From an uncultured Acidimicrobiaceae bacterium (lineage in GTDB: Bacteria > Actinomycetota > Acidimicrobiia > Acidimicrobiales > Bog-793), in contig CAIVND010000059.1 in assembly GCA_903907185.1 (NCBI GenBank), positions 1 to 27,537 on the forward strand: a stretch of 27,537 bases of DNA, read 5' to 3'. How positions within the stretch are numbered: the first letter of the stretch is position 1; every line of letters begins with the position of its first letter. The notes beneath the pieces were generated by a model, which was not told the origin of the DNA, did no database searches, and saw only the letters and a program-made list of their open reading frames with translations. The position numbers and the translations under genes are program-made. This document shows positions 17,188-24,124 of the stretch, in pieces.

Positions 17188-18399
17188 TCAGCCTCCAAGG
17201 GGAGCGAGGAACTGCTTCACCTTGAGACCAGAGGCCAACCAGGTGAGGTAAAGCGATTTGCACTGTTTCGGCGAGAGGTATCCGCCCTCGCTACCGAGCT
17301 GCAACTCCTGGGAGACCAAGTTCGGATTCATGCCGGCAAATTTAAACGCCGACCGAAGAGCTGCCTGGTAGATCTTTGGAGTCTTCGGTGGAACGAACAA
17401 CACTCGGGCACCACCGGACGAGTCGGCAACCGCGATTGCGCCGAGAGCCTCAAGCTTGGTAGCTGGATGCTTCTTCGTATATACCGCCTTCTCAGCCTGA
17501 GCAAATGAAGGAACGTTACTGAAATAGCTGTAGTACTTGCTCGCTTGCGGAACTGGCAAGTTCACCAGAAGCGGAACAGCCTGGCCGGAGACAACGTACT
17601 GAACGGCAGAGGTAATCGCTGTGTAGATAACACAGCCATCGCCACGGAGCCAACCAGCCAGCTGTTGACTGGTCGAAGAATAGCCAGCAAGCGCGCGATA
17701 GTGAAGACCGAAGGTTCCATTCAAATTCAACAGAGTTACGGTAGCAGTACCAGTGATATTGACAGGTTCGGTGATCGGATTTGAGGCCGACTGGTTCGCC
17801 AAAAGCTGATTAAAGCCACCATCCCATTGAGCGCATGAGGCCGATTTCAGAGCGAGCACTGCCGACAGACCCGCCCCAGTAGCTCCGAGCGTGACCTCTC
17901 CGGCCGGATTGAACTGAATACCCGGCGTGCCCAAGATCTTGTTTTGAATGATCGCGCCGTAGTTCAGCCAACCAGTGGTCAAGCCGTTCGCCACACTGTT
18001 CGTTCCGGCGACATAGTTCATGCCGGCTACTGTGCTGCCAGCTGGAATGTTCAGGACATTGACCTGTGCGCCGAGATACTTCGCGAGATAGGGAGCGTAG
18101 ATACGGGCCTGGGTATCAAACCCTCCACCTGGTGAATCAGGAGCAACGAAGGTGATCGTCTTACCCGCGTAGTACTTGAGTCCGGCACATACATTTGCCG
18201 CATCGCTACCGGATACTTTGTAACCGTTTGCTGAATGACAGGTTTTTGTCGCAGCGGAAACGGACGTCACTGGACCGGTTAAAAGGGCTGCTGCGGACAC
18301 TGCTGCGCCGCAAATCACCACCATTTTTCGGCCTTTTACTCGTAAACTGCTAAGCGAGGTAAACCCCCCTATGGGTATTTCAGATGAAGTACTCATCAC
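17188..18399 (-). CDS. secreted Bug/TctC-like solute-binding protein, paralog 1
   Basis: This 403-residue exported protein has a hydrophobic signal region (about 26-46, cleavage likely after SVSA). The block GKTITFVAPDSPGGGFDTQARIYA followed by LGAQVNVLNIPAGSTVAGMNYV matches the ligand-binding signature of the tricarboxylate-transporter periplasmic binding family (Bug/TctC). Substrate is unknown; relatives bind organic or aromatic carboxylates. Unlike typical Bug proteins it carries an N-terminal module TCHSANGYKVSG...C and further cysteines (ASCAQWDGG, GDGCVIY, PKQCKS), all matched in paralog 2. No TctA/TctB permease genes are in the window. Start choice is difficult: GTG 18399 and ATG 18396 are adjacent without a good Shine-Dalgarno, while ATG 18324 would remove all positive charges (RVKGRK) before the hydrophobic core, so the long form is kept. 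Confidence 0.75.
   Translation of the reverse strand: MMSTSSEIPIGGFTSLSSLRVKGRKMVVICGAAVSAAALLTGPVTSVSAATKTCHSANGYKVSGSDAANVCAGLKYYAGKTITFVAPDSPGGGFDTQARIYAPYLAKYLGAQVNVLNIPAGSTVAGMNYVAGTNSVANGLTTGWLNYGAIIQNKILGTPGIQFNPAGEVTLGATGAGLSAVLALKSASCAQWDGGFNQLLANQSASNPITEPVNITGTATVTLLNLNGTFGLHYRALAGYSSTSQQLAGWLRGDGCVIYTAITSAVQYVVSGQAVPLLVNLPVPQASKYYSYFSNVPSFAQAEKAVYTKKHPATKLEALGAIAVADSSGGARVLFVPPKTPKIYQAALRSAFKFAGMNPNLVSQELQLGSEGGYLSPKQCKSLYLTWLASGLKVKQFLAPLGG
18355..18369 (-). promoter_or_regulatory. apparent relict ribosome-binding site and lost start codon inside paralog 1
   Basis: On the minus strand GGGGGG (18369-18364), six bases (TTTACC) and TCG (18357-18355) line up with GGGGGG, six bases (TAGATC) and the GTG start of paralog 2. 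The proteins align from that codon onward (SLSSLR versus MISTFR). TCG is not a start codon, so the ancestral initiation site seems lost and translation must begin elsewhere. Confidence 0.5.
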
Positions 18400-18441
18400 A
18401 CTGAATAGCTCAAGATTGTTGAGAACTTCCTTTGTAGCATA

Positions 18442-18471
18442 TTGTTACCAAACGGCAAAATTCAGTCTCAA
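18442..18471 (-). promoter_or_regulatory. possible promoter of paralog 1
   Basis: On the minus strand TTGAGA (18471-18466) is followed after 18 bases by TAACAA (18447-18442), about 43 nt before the GTG at 18399. The -35 match is good and the -10 is poor, so this is a tentative call. Confidence 0.3.
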
Positions 18472-18791
18472 TGAAGAATCTGTAGCAAGCTGACCAGAAT
18501 TTTCATAGAATTTGACAGTGGCTATTGTCATATATGGCCTTCGGTTTAATCAAAAACACGACTGTTACGACAAGGTCGGTGGTCCTGGATCGGTAACCGC
18601 TCTCAACCGACGGTGGAAGAGCAGAGAAAGATCAGTTTCTGTCGCTGATGCATGGGGATCGCTGTCGATCTGCTCGGAATGATCGACAAGCACAGGACTA
18701 TCTCACCGGTCAACTTTGCGAGTAATAAATCGCCGTGACGTCTTCCGGCCTGAAGAGGGCCGTGGCGGGCAAACAATGCCAAATCTTTGAG
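18472..18791. other. gene-free spacer between the two Bug-like genes
   Basis: The whole interval between the paralogs is about 470 nt. Apart from the terminator at its right end and the tentative promoter at its left, I recognise no gene, tRNA or transposon remnant. A small inverted repeat (TGACA-N8-TGTCA, around 18514-18531) precedes the tentative promoter. Short open frames on both strands show no recognisable protein similarity. Confidence 0.4.
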
Positions 18792-18832
18792 AAAAAAGTT
18801 GGGGCCATCTGCATATGCAGATGGCCCCAACT
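18792..18832 (-). terminator. rho-independent terminator: 36-nt perfect palindrome plus T tract
   Basis: Bases 18797-18832 are a perfect palindrome (AGTTGGGGCCATCTGCAT followed by its exact reverse complement). Its end on the minus strand runs straight into a run of T (18797-18792). It begins 35 nt after the stop of paralog 2. This is a very strong intrinsic terminator for that gene. Confidence 0.9.
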
Positions 18833-18867
18833 GTCCTGCTGATGAGGACCTCGATCCTCAATTCAAA

Positions 18868-20028
18868 TCAACCGCCGATAGCTGCCAAGAATGGCTTCAC
18901 CTTGTACGTGTAGGCGAGGTACTTGAGGTATCCCGTCTTGCACGTCTTTGGATCCGTGTATCCGTATGGCGAACCAAGTGATGCAAGGTAGGTGTGCAGG
19001 TTGTTGTTCAAACCAGCCCACTTAAATGCAGCACGAAGCGCTGCCTGTTCGGTCTGTGGCGTCTTTGGTGGCACGAAGAACACTCGCACCGTGTGACCAG
19101 CCTCATTCAACGGAACAACTGCAGCCTTTGAAGTCTTGCTAACGATGTACTTAGCGTAGGTCTTCTCTGCCTGCAGATAGTTAGGAACACCAGTCAGGTA
19201 CTGCGCGTATGCCGTTGTCGAAGGAACTGTCACGTTACTGATCAACGCAACTGCAGTGCCAGCAGCAAGGAATGGCCCTGCGCTCGACAGCGGTGTCGTG
19301 ATGATGCATCCATCTCCACGTGCCCAGCCCTGAACGACCTGAGTCGTTGAGGCATATCCAGGGATCGCCTTGTAGTGAATACCGAAGATACCGTTAAGCA
19401 TCATTTCGTTGAAGGTTGTTGATCCAGTGGTCTGAATGGGCTCGGTGACAACGTTTGTTGCGCTGTTGTTCGCAAGCAATCCGGCAAGACCGTTGTCCCA
19501 TGAGGCACAGGCAGCGGACTTGTAGGCAACGGTGATTGTGTAGTTCGGAGCAGTCCCTCCGAGCATCGCCTCACCAGCTGCGTTGAACTGCACGCCACCA
19601 GCAATGTTAAGCACCTTGTCTTCAACGATCGGCCCAATGTTCAGCCAACCGACGGTGAGACCAGGGTTCGAATTGTTGGTTCCAGCCACATAGTTCATAC
19701 CAGCAACCGTGTTACCGGCAGGGATGTTGATGACGTTGATATTTGCGCCAAGGTATTTCGACAGATACGGAGCATAGGCTCGTGCGTTCTGGTCGAATCC
19801 ACCACCGACGTTGTCCGCTGCGACCCAAGTAATGGTCTTTCCGGCGTAATAGGCAAGTCCAGCACAAGTTGCCTTGGCTGTTGGACCGGAAACCTTAAAG
19901 CCATTCGCCGAATGACAGGTCTTGGCCGAAGCTGAAACGACTGATGCAGTCGAAAGTGTGGTGGCTACAAGAACCGCCCCACTAACGACGGCAGTTCGTT
20001 TAGCAAGATTACGAAACGTACTAATCAC
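18868..20028 (-). CDS. secreted Bug/TctC-like solute-binding protein, paralog 2
   Basis: This 386-residue homolog of the downstream gene has a clear Sec signal peptide: positively charged RNLAKR, a hydrophobic core, and SASA before KTCHSANG. The Bug/TctC signature GKTITWVAADNVGGGFDQNARAYA and NINVINIPAGNTVAGMNYV is present. Five cysteines (TCHS, TCAG, ACAS, DGCI, TCKT) match those of paralog 1, suggesting a conserved disulfide pattern unusual for this family. The GTG start at 20028 is fixed by GGGGGG six bases upstream (20035-20040). It has its own operator-like promoter region and strong terminator, so it is probably a single-gene, well-expressed transcript. Ligand unknown; a carboxylate is likely from family knowledge. 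Confidence 0.78.
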   Translation of the reverse strand: MISTFRNLAKRTAVVSGAVLVATTLSTASVVSASAKTCHSANGFKVSGPTAKATCAGLAYYAGKTITWVAADNVGGGFDQNARAYAPYLSKYLGANINVINIPAGNTVAGMNYVAGTNNSNPGLTVGWLNIGPIVEDKVLNIAGGVQFNAAGEAMLGGTAPNYTITVAYKSAACASWDNGLAGLLANNSATNVVTEPIQTTGSTTFNEMMLNGIFGIHYKAIPGYASTTQVVQGWARGDGCIITTPLSSAGPFLAAGTAVALISNVTVPSTTAYAQYLTGVPNYLQAEKTYAKYIVSKTSKAAVVPLNEAGHTVRVFFVPPKTPQTEQAALRAAFKWAGLNNNLHTYLASLGSPYGYTDPKTCKTGYLKYLAYTYKVKPFLAAIGG

Positions 20029-20034
20029 GATCTA

Positions 20035-20040
20035 CCCCCC
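20035..20040 (-). promoter_or_regulatory. GGGGGG ribosome-binding site of paralog 2
   Basis: Six consecutive G on the minus strand, six bases before the GTG at 20028, act as an unusually G-pure Shine-Dalgarno and decide the start codon. Confidence 0.65.
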
Positions 20041-20063
20041 GTAGAAATATAGGTTTTACTGCC

Positions 20064-20080
20064 ACATCTTATCTAGATGT
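20064..20080 (-). promoter_or_regulatory. small inverted repeat in the paralog 2 leader
   Basis: ACATCT (20064-20069) / AGATGT (20075-20080) with a 5-nt spacer lies between the proposed promoter and the ribosome-binding site. It could be a leader hairpin or an operator half-site pair. Confidence 0.35.
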
Positions 20081-20107
20081 CGTGAACCATTTTCGATCCA
20101 CTCCCAA

Positions 20108-20138
20108 GTTATATCACGAAACAATGAAGACGTTTCGT
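20108..20138 (-). promoter_or_regulatory. promoter with overlapping operator-like inverted repeat, upstream of paralog 2
   Basis: On the minus strand an extended -10 reads TGATATAAC (TATAAC at 20113-20108). Immediately upstream is the perfect inverted repeat ACGAAAC-N9-GTTTCGT (20138-20116), which fills the -35/spacer region. This placement is typical of a repressor site, or of an activator acting through the spacer. The start of transcription would be near 20100, leaving a ~70-nt leader. The surrounding 20140-20220 is AT-rich compared with the rest of the window. Confidence 0.5.
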
Positions 20139-20284
20139 AATAAAATGCCCTATAAATCATGACTATTCAAAAAATTTTGAAATAAATTTGGTCAGATTCA
20201 CCCCTATTGGCAGAGTTTTTGAGCACAAATGAAACCGGGTAGTCATCTAGCCCAGCAGATCTTTACCTCTCGTGGCAATAAAAC

Positions 20285-20439
20285 AGGGTCCTACTGCGAG
20301 AACCCGACCCTCATCCACCACCACGCGCGAGAGTCCAGTGTCACTCTCAATCAATCAATTACCGCTGAACACGTTGTCCGGTATCCGCTGATACCAGGCT
20401 CAAACTCGCTCGCATCTCACAATCTATTTAGCCAGCGAG
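20285..20439. repeat. cluster of short inverted repeats in gene-free DNA upstream of paralog 2
   Basis: Four pairs lie in a row: AGGGTC/GACCCT (20285-20290, 20306-20311), GAGAGT/ACTCTC (20329-20334, 20343-20348), GGTATC/GATACC around a CGCT tetraloop (20380-20395), and CTCGCT/AGCGAG (20405-20410, 20434-20439). No convincing gene covers them. They could form a structured RNA on the minus strand between the terminator at 20466-20491 and the promoter near 20113, or be chance. Confidence 0.3.
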
Positions 20440-20465
20440 CCGATATCTGCTTGGTCGATGAAGTG

Positions 20466-20491
20466 AAAAAACGAATCGGAGAGTATTCGTT
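20466..20491 (-). terminator. intrinsic terminator of the membrane-anchored protein gene
   Basis: On the minus strand AACGAAT (20491-20485), an 8-nt loop, ATTCGTT (20476-20470) and further T to 20466 form a 7-bp stem ending in a T run. It overlaps the TAA stop of the gene at 20490. The stem is AT-rich, so its strength is moderate. Confidence 0.6.
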
Positions 20492-21239
20492 ATGTTGCCT
20501 GTTGCCAGGGACCCTGGCTCAACTTTGTGATCATCCAATGAGAGCCAATCCGCTTCATAGAGGCAAGGGCATCGACCTGACTTGTATTCACCTGAGTAAC
20601 GAGATCGTCCTGCGATCCGTGCTTTTTCAACGTGGGGGTAGATTCCCACACGTTGACGTGCGCCTCAAGAGTCGCAACATCGTGCACGATGGTTACCCGT
20701 AGCCAACTTACGATGGAGGCGCCCCCAGGTCCAGAGAGTGTTGGGTTTCGACCACTCTCTTCATGGATCACTTGAGCAAGTTCATCGAGAGTCTGCGGTA
20801 GGGCACCCTCTGGGCGACGTCCTGCAAATAGACGCCTAATGACATTTGCCTGTGCCCGTTGAAGAGCAGCAGCTTTGCTCGGCGAGAGAGGTACAAAGTG
20901 ACCATTGCCATCGATCCACGGATAGTGGCTCGCAACCACGTCATTTCCACCACGTGCAATCGGGTGAGAGGTCAATAGCCAGTGAGCAGTGAGCTGCGGC
21001 GGTGGCACGGGTGATCCCAAATTATCGATCAACACACTCGCAGCAAGAAAGACTTGCTCCGTAGCCTTCACATCAGACCGAGACCCTGTGACAGCCGCGA
21101 AGTGATCGGATCCTTTGCTTACGAAAAATGTGGACACTGCGAGGATGACCACGACAGCGATAAGAAAGAGCCTCCGCCTGGGCTTTGTGAACCAAATGGG
21201 CCAACTGCGCTGTCCCGCGCTTGCCCGTTCATAGCGCAT
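20490..21239 (-). CDS. membrane-anchored protein of unknown function
   Basis: I do not recognise this 249-residue protein. It has a basic cytoplasmic head (about 1-24, ending KPRRR), one transmembrane segment (LFLIAVVVILAVSTFFVS, about 24-42), then an external domain. The external part includes a Pro-rich stretch (SPVPPPQLTAHW), an Ala/Gln/Arg-rich helix, and a C-terminal beta-rich segment (SWLRVTIVHDVATLEAHVNVW ... ALASMKRIGSHWMITKL). That last segment has the look of an NTF2-like or Mce-associated fold; this is a guess from pattern only. The ATG at 21239 is supported by the reading frame, with only a weak purine stretch upstream. It is followed at once by a terminator and is divergent from the phosphoribosyltransferase gene. 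Confidence 0.65.
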   Translation of the reverse strand: MRYERASAGQRSWPIWFTKPRRRLFLIAVVVILAVSTFFVSKGSDHFAAVTGSRSDVKATEQVFLAASVLIDNLGSPVPPPQLTAHWLLTSHPIARGGNDVVASHYPWIDGNGHFVPLSPSKAAALQRAQANVIRRLFAGRRPEGALPQTLDELAQVIHEESGRNPTLSGPGGASIVSWLRVTIVHDVATLEAHVNVWESTPTLKKHGSQDDLVTQVNTSQVDALASMKRIGSHWMITKLSQGPWQQAT

Positions 21240-21346
21240 TGCAGAAGTTCCCGACGATCTCCGTACTGACCACGAACGACGATTCTAAGCGAGAGCCCGG
21301 TGGAAATTTTCCCGTCGGCGTCAGCTCGAGAAGATGAGAAGGTCTT

Positions 21347-21991
21347 GTGTTTTCTGAGAGAAACGATAACGATCAATCCATGGTTGAGAAGATCGCTACA
21401 TATTCAGCAAGGATTGGGACCCAGCAAAAGGCCCTCCCAGTCGTCCCGTTGAGCGAGAACCTTGCTATCGCTCTGATGATCACGGTCGACCTCGGAGTCC
21501 ATTTTCTCGAGGTAGCTGGGGGCGAACTCGCCGCGCTCCTTCGACCGTTCGATATTGACCTTGTGGTATCTGTTGCCTCGATGGGAATTCCCGTTGCGCT
21601 CGAAGTGTCGCGAGCCCTGGGACTCGATGATTACATCATCTTGCAAAAGACCCCAAAGATCCATCTTGCAGATGCTGCCGTGGTGAACGTCCGCACGATT
21701 ACGACGGATGCAAATCAGCGACTTCTTCTCGACCGAGAGCGACTTGGGGCAGTTGCACATCGTCGCGTTGCCATTGTGGACGACGTGATCTCCACTGGAG
21801 CATCGATCAATGCAGCCATCCGTCTGCTGCGGGAAGTCGACGCGATTCCAGTTGCAGTTGGAACTCTTCTCTCCGAAGCAAAAGCTTGGCAAGCCAATCT
21901 GGGAGAGGATGCGAATCTTGTCCACTCGCTTGGGGCGATCCCTCTCTTCCGAAGAAGCTCAGGGCAGATCATTGAGGATTGGGAGGGCTAA
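21347..21991 (+). CDS. purine-type phosphoribosyltransferase family protein
   Basis: This 214-residue type I phosphoribosyltransferase has the PRPP-binding motif RVAIVDDVISTGAS (140-153) with the two acidic residues and the STGAS loop. DLVVSVASMGIPVALEVSRALGL (71-93) corresponds to the second conserved loop preceding the hood. Resemblance is to adenine/xanthine phosphoribosyltransferases, and a salvage role (base plus PRPP to nucleoside monophosphate) is the likely function; the base specificity cannot be read from the sequence. The GTG start at 21347 is preferred because GAGAAGG lies just upstream; an ATG at 21380 is the alternative. The 183 nt after its stop (21992-22174) hold no convincing gene. 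Confidence 0.78.
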   Translation: MFSERNDNDQSMVEKIATYSARIGTQQKALPVVPLSENLAIALMITVDLGVHFLEVAGGELAALLRPFDIDLVVSVASMGIPVALEVSRALGLDDYIILQKTPKIHLADAAVVNVRTITTDANQRLLLDRERLGAVAHRRVAIVDDVISTGASINAAIRLLREVDAIPVAVGTLLSEAKAWQANLGEDANLVHSLGAIPLFRRSSGQIIEDWEG

Positions 21992-22174
21992 CCCAAACTC
22001 CGTTGGCCGGCAAGATTGCCAGCGATAGCGCAGAGGTTGCATTCTTCCGTGTCGCGATCATGGTCGTCCGCGACCTATCCCTTATGGAGCGAACGGTACG
22101 GCCACTCGAGGGCGACGAGTTAACTGTGGCTCAGCTCCTCGTTAAGTTGACTGCAACGCACTTGTACGATTTCG

Positions 22175-22375
22175 TCATTCTTTTGTTGCCACGAAATTCG
22201 GTGTGACATTCATCTTTGGTTCGTAAGCCGTCGCCTCAATATCACGCGCCTCTGATCGCTGATTGGCTCTTAGGTCCAATCGACAGCTCTCACATGGCCC
22301 GTAAAACCGCTCGGTGACCGCTACTGAGCAACGCGGACAATCAAAATTCAAAAGCTCTAGATCGTTTGCGGCCAT
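22175..22375 (-). CDS. small zinc-ribbon protein (actinobacterial conserved hypothetical)
   Basis: This 66-residue protein has two CxxC knuckles, C13/C16 (CPRC) and C28/C31 (CESC), forming a four-Cys zinc ribbon. The segments NFDCPRC, ERFYGPC and the C-terminal YEPKMNVTPNFVATK recall a short conserved protein family of actinobacteria as I remember it; no function is established. The ATG at 22375 is chosen because the recognisable sequence (MAANDLELLNFDC) begins there; a GTG two codons upstream is possible and no Shine-Dalgarno is seen. It is 74 nt downstream of the split-barrel flavoprotein gene on the same strand, so they may be co-transcribed. Confidence 0.75.
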   Translation of the reverse strand: MAANDLELLNFDCPRCSVAVTERFYGPCESCRLDLRANQRSEARDIEATAYEPKMNVTPNFVATKE

Positions 22376-22449
22376 GGACACGCACGAAGCGTAGTGAACG
22401 CGTTCACACCGATGTGCTTTTCTGGCAAGAACGCCATTCAAGCGGAATG

Positions 22450-22893
22450 CTATCCACGCATATTGATTCGCTTGTCAGCATTTCCACCCTCTATTGCATC
22501 TACGTCGATCACGATCGCAACGCCCTTTTGTTCTGGGTCACGATCGCGCTCGCCCTGCGGGCTGTTGTCGTAGATGGACTGCGAGACGGCGGGATCTGTA
22601 ACAACAGACGCTCGCCCGTAGATCAAATAGGAGAGCTTTGTCGCAGTATCGCGATACATCAACGAGAGACGCGGGTTGTTTGGAAGAGCCTTCAATAGGC
22701 CTCCACCAGCCTCTCGAACCCAAATTGCAAGCTGCGTGTCACTGAAACCCTGGGTTGAGCCGCGAAACGAAAGGTGCGCCTGACCATCGGCGTCCACATA
22801 CGCGACAACGAGTGGCTTCTTGTCATCAAATGCTCCGCCAATGCGAGCAGCCATTTCATCATCAATGTGTACTGGAGTCGTTCCGTCTGCCAT
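22450..22893 (-). CDS. pyridoxamine 5'-phosphate oxidase-like split-barrel flavoprotein
   Basis: This 147-residue single-domain FMN/F420-binding split-barrel protein carries PLVVAYVDADGQAHLSFRGSTQGFSDTQLAIW, then NNPRLSLMYRDTATK, IYGRASVV and GVAIVIDVDAIEG, following the pattern of small PPOX-class proteins common in actinobacteria. Such proteins bind FMN, F420 or haem and reduce diverse substrates; the cofactor cannot be assigned here. The start is well supported: GAGGGGGAACG directly precedes the ATG. It is divergent from the LLM oxidoreductase gene across 133 nt; a perfect TTGACA lies at 22966-22961 on the minus strand but has no well-spaced -10. Confidence 0.85.
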   Translation of the reverse strand: MADGTTPVHIDDEMAARIGGAFDDKKPLVVAYVDADGQAHLSFRGSTQGFSDTQLAIWVREAGGGLLKALPNNPRLSLMYRDTATKLSYLIYGRASVVTDPAVSQSIYDNSPQGERDRDPEQKGVAIVIDVDAIEGGNADKRINMRG

Positions 22894-23026
22894 CGTTCCC
22901 CCTCGAGTGAGTCTTACTTGGTCGAGAATACGTTAGCCCTCCCAACGCCGAGATGAGATCTGTCAAGCAGCTACATGAGATACTTGACGCTCAGTAGTTT
23001 CAGCGAGATCGATTTGGAGGTCGTAG

Positions 23027-24076
23027 ATGATTATCGGTGTCGGTCTCGATCAGCGTCTCGGTCTCTCGTTGCGGGAGCACACCGATTTGAGCGATGAAGC
23101 GATCGGACATGGCTACGAGAGTATGTGGACGAACTCCATGTCTGTGCCAGACGCCTTCCATGTGTGTTCGGCATGGTCATCTCGAACTGAATTGCTGACA
23201 GGGACACCCTTGAGAACTGGTATTGCTGTTATCCCTGCTGCCAAAGGGTGGCATCTCGACACGCTCATAAATCAGGCGGCAACTGTTGGCCAAGTTGGTC
23301 AGGGAAATTTTGTGCTTGGAGTCGGCGCTGGCGGAGCAGGAGCGAAATACTGGGGTGGCCTCGGTATGCCGGACCGTCCCATCGCGATCATGCGCGATTA
23401 TGTCGAGATTTTGCGTCAAGTTCTCTCCGGAACAGAGACCACCTATGACGGCCCCGTCATCCAAGTTGACCATCTCAAGATTCCGCCTCCAACACCTGGT
23501 GTGCCGGTCTACCTTGCAGCACTTGGTCCACAGATGCTTCACCTTGCCGGTGAGATCGCTGACGGAGTCTGCCTGAACTGGGCGACCCCAAGCCAGATTG
23601 CTTGGAGCAACGAACAGCTCGGTCTCGGCCTCAAACGAGCAAACCGGGACCGGAGTGAGGTCAAGATGTCCATGTACATTCGAGTCTGCATCGACGATGA
23701 CGTTGCTGCAGCGCGAAGGGCATTCGGCGTGCAGGTACTCGGCTACGGACTTGCACGGCCGGGTGTCGATCGCTCGCTTTCGTACCGCGGTCACTTTGGC
23801 CGGATGGGTTTTGACGATCTGTTCCTCGATTTAGAAGAACGCCGAGCAGATGGTGCACCACTCGTCGATCTTGTAGATCTCGTCCCCGATGAATTTCTCA
23901 ATCTCGTTGGCTATTTTGGAAACGCTCAAGATGCGCCGGCACGATTCGCTCAGCTCGCAGAGGGACTCGATGAGGCGATCGTCCGAATCATTACCGCTCG
24001 ACCAGGTGTTGATCCAATCGTCGAGGCAATGGACGCCCTCACCCCTGCCAAGATCCGCGATGCTATAAAGCAGTGA
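23027..24076 (+). CDS. LLM-class (luciferase-like) flavin/F420-dependent oxidoreductase
   Basis: This 349-residue bacterial-luciferase-fold TIM barrel has recognisable pieces: RTGIAVIPAAKGWHLDTLINQAATVGQVGQGNFVLGVGAG (core strands 3-4), the helix MRDYVEILRQVLSG, TYDGPVIQVDHLKI, and PVYLAALGPQMLHLAGEIADGVCLNWATP (phosphate-binding region). The pattern favours the F420-dependent subgroup common in actinobacteria, with flavin-dependent monooxygenase as an alternative. The substrate is unknown; next to a ring-cleavage dioxygenase set, a role in oxidising or reducing an aromatic compound is plausible but unproven. GGAGG lies six bases before the ATG. It converges with the split-barrel gene at 24125, with a 48-nt gap. 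Confidence 0.87.
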   Translation: MIIGVGLDQRLGLSLREHTDLSDEAIGHGYESMWTNSMSVPDAFHVCSAWSSRTELLTGTPLRTGIAVIPAAKGWHLDTLINQAATVGQVGQGNFVLGVGAGGAGAKYWGGLGMPDRPIAIMRDYVEILRQVLSGTETTYDGPVIQVDHLKIPPPTPGVPVYLAALGPQMLHLAGEIADGVCLNWATPSQIAWSNEQLGLGLKRANRDRSEVKMSMYIRVCIDDDVAAARRAFGVQVLGYGLARPGVDRSLSYRGHFGRMGFDDLFLDLEERRADGAPLVDLVDLVPDEFLNLVGYFGNAQDAPARFAQLAEGLDEAIVRIITARPGVDPIVEAMDALTPAKIRDAIKQ

Positions 24077-24124
24077 GCAGGCGAGAAAGTCTGCCCAAAC
24101 CCAAACTCTGTGCCCAGCTGACTC

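Noticed and set aside
18603..18830. A 75-codon minus-strand frame between the Bug-like genes
   Set aside because: Its start lies inside the terminator palindrome and the translation shows no known domain or transposase motif.
17100..20500. An insertion sequence or integron flanking the duplicated binding-protein genes
   Set aside because: The long inverted repeats each sit just after a stop codon, differ from one another and have no transposase between them; they fit terminators better than element ends.
20229..20702. A 157-codon plus-strand open frame covering the gap upstream of paralog 2
   Set aside because: Its second half is antisense to the membrane-anchored protein gene and it crosses that gene's terminator; no family resemblance was seen.
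21979..22206. A 75-codon plus-strand frame after the phosphoribosyltransferase gene
   Set aside because: It begins with TTG inside the preceding gene and ends opposite the conserved zinc-ribbon gene; no motif was recognised, though a remnant cannot be excluded.
22961..22966. A perfect TTGACA on the minus strand upstream of the split-barrel gene
   Set aside because: No -10 sequence lies 16-18 bases downstream, so it was not called as a promoter.
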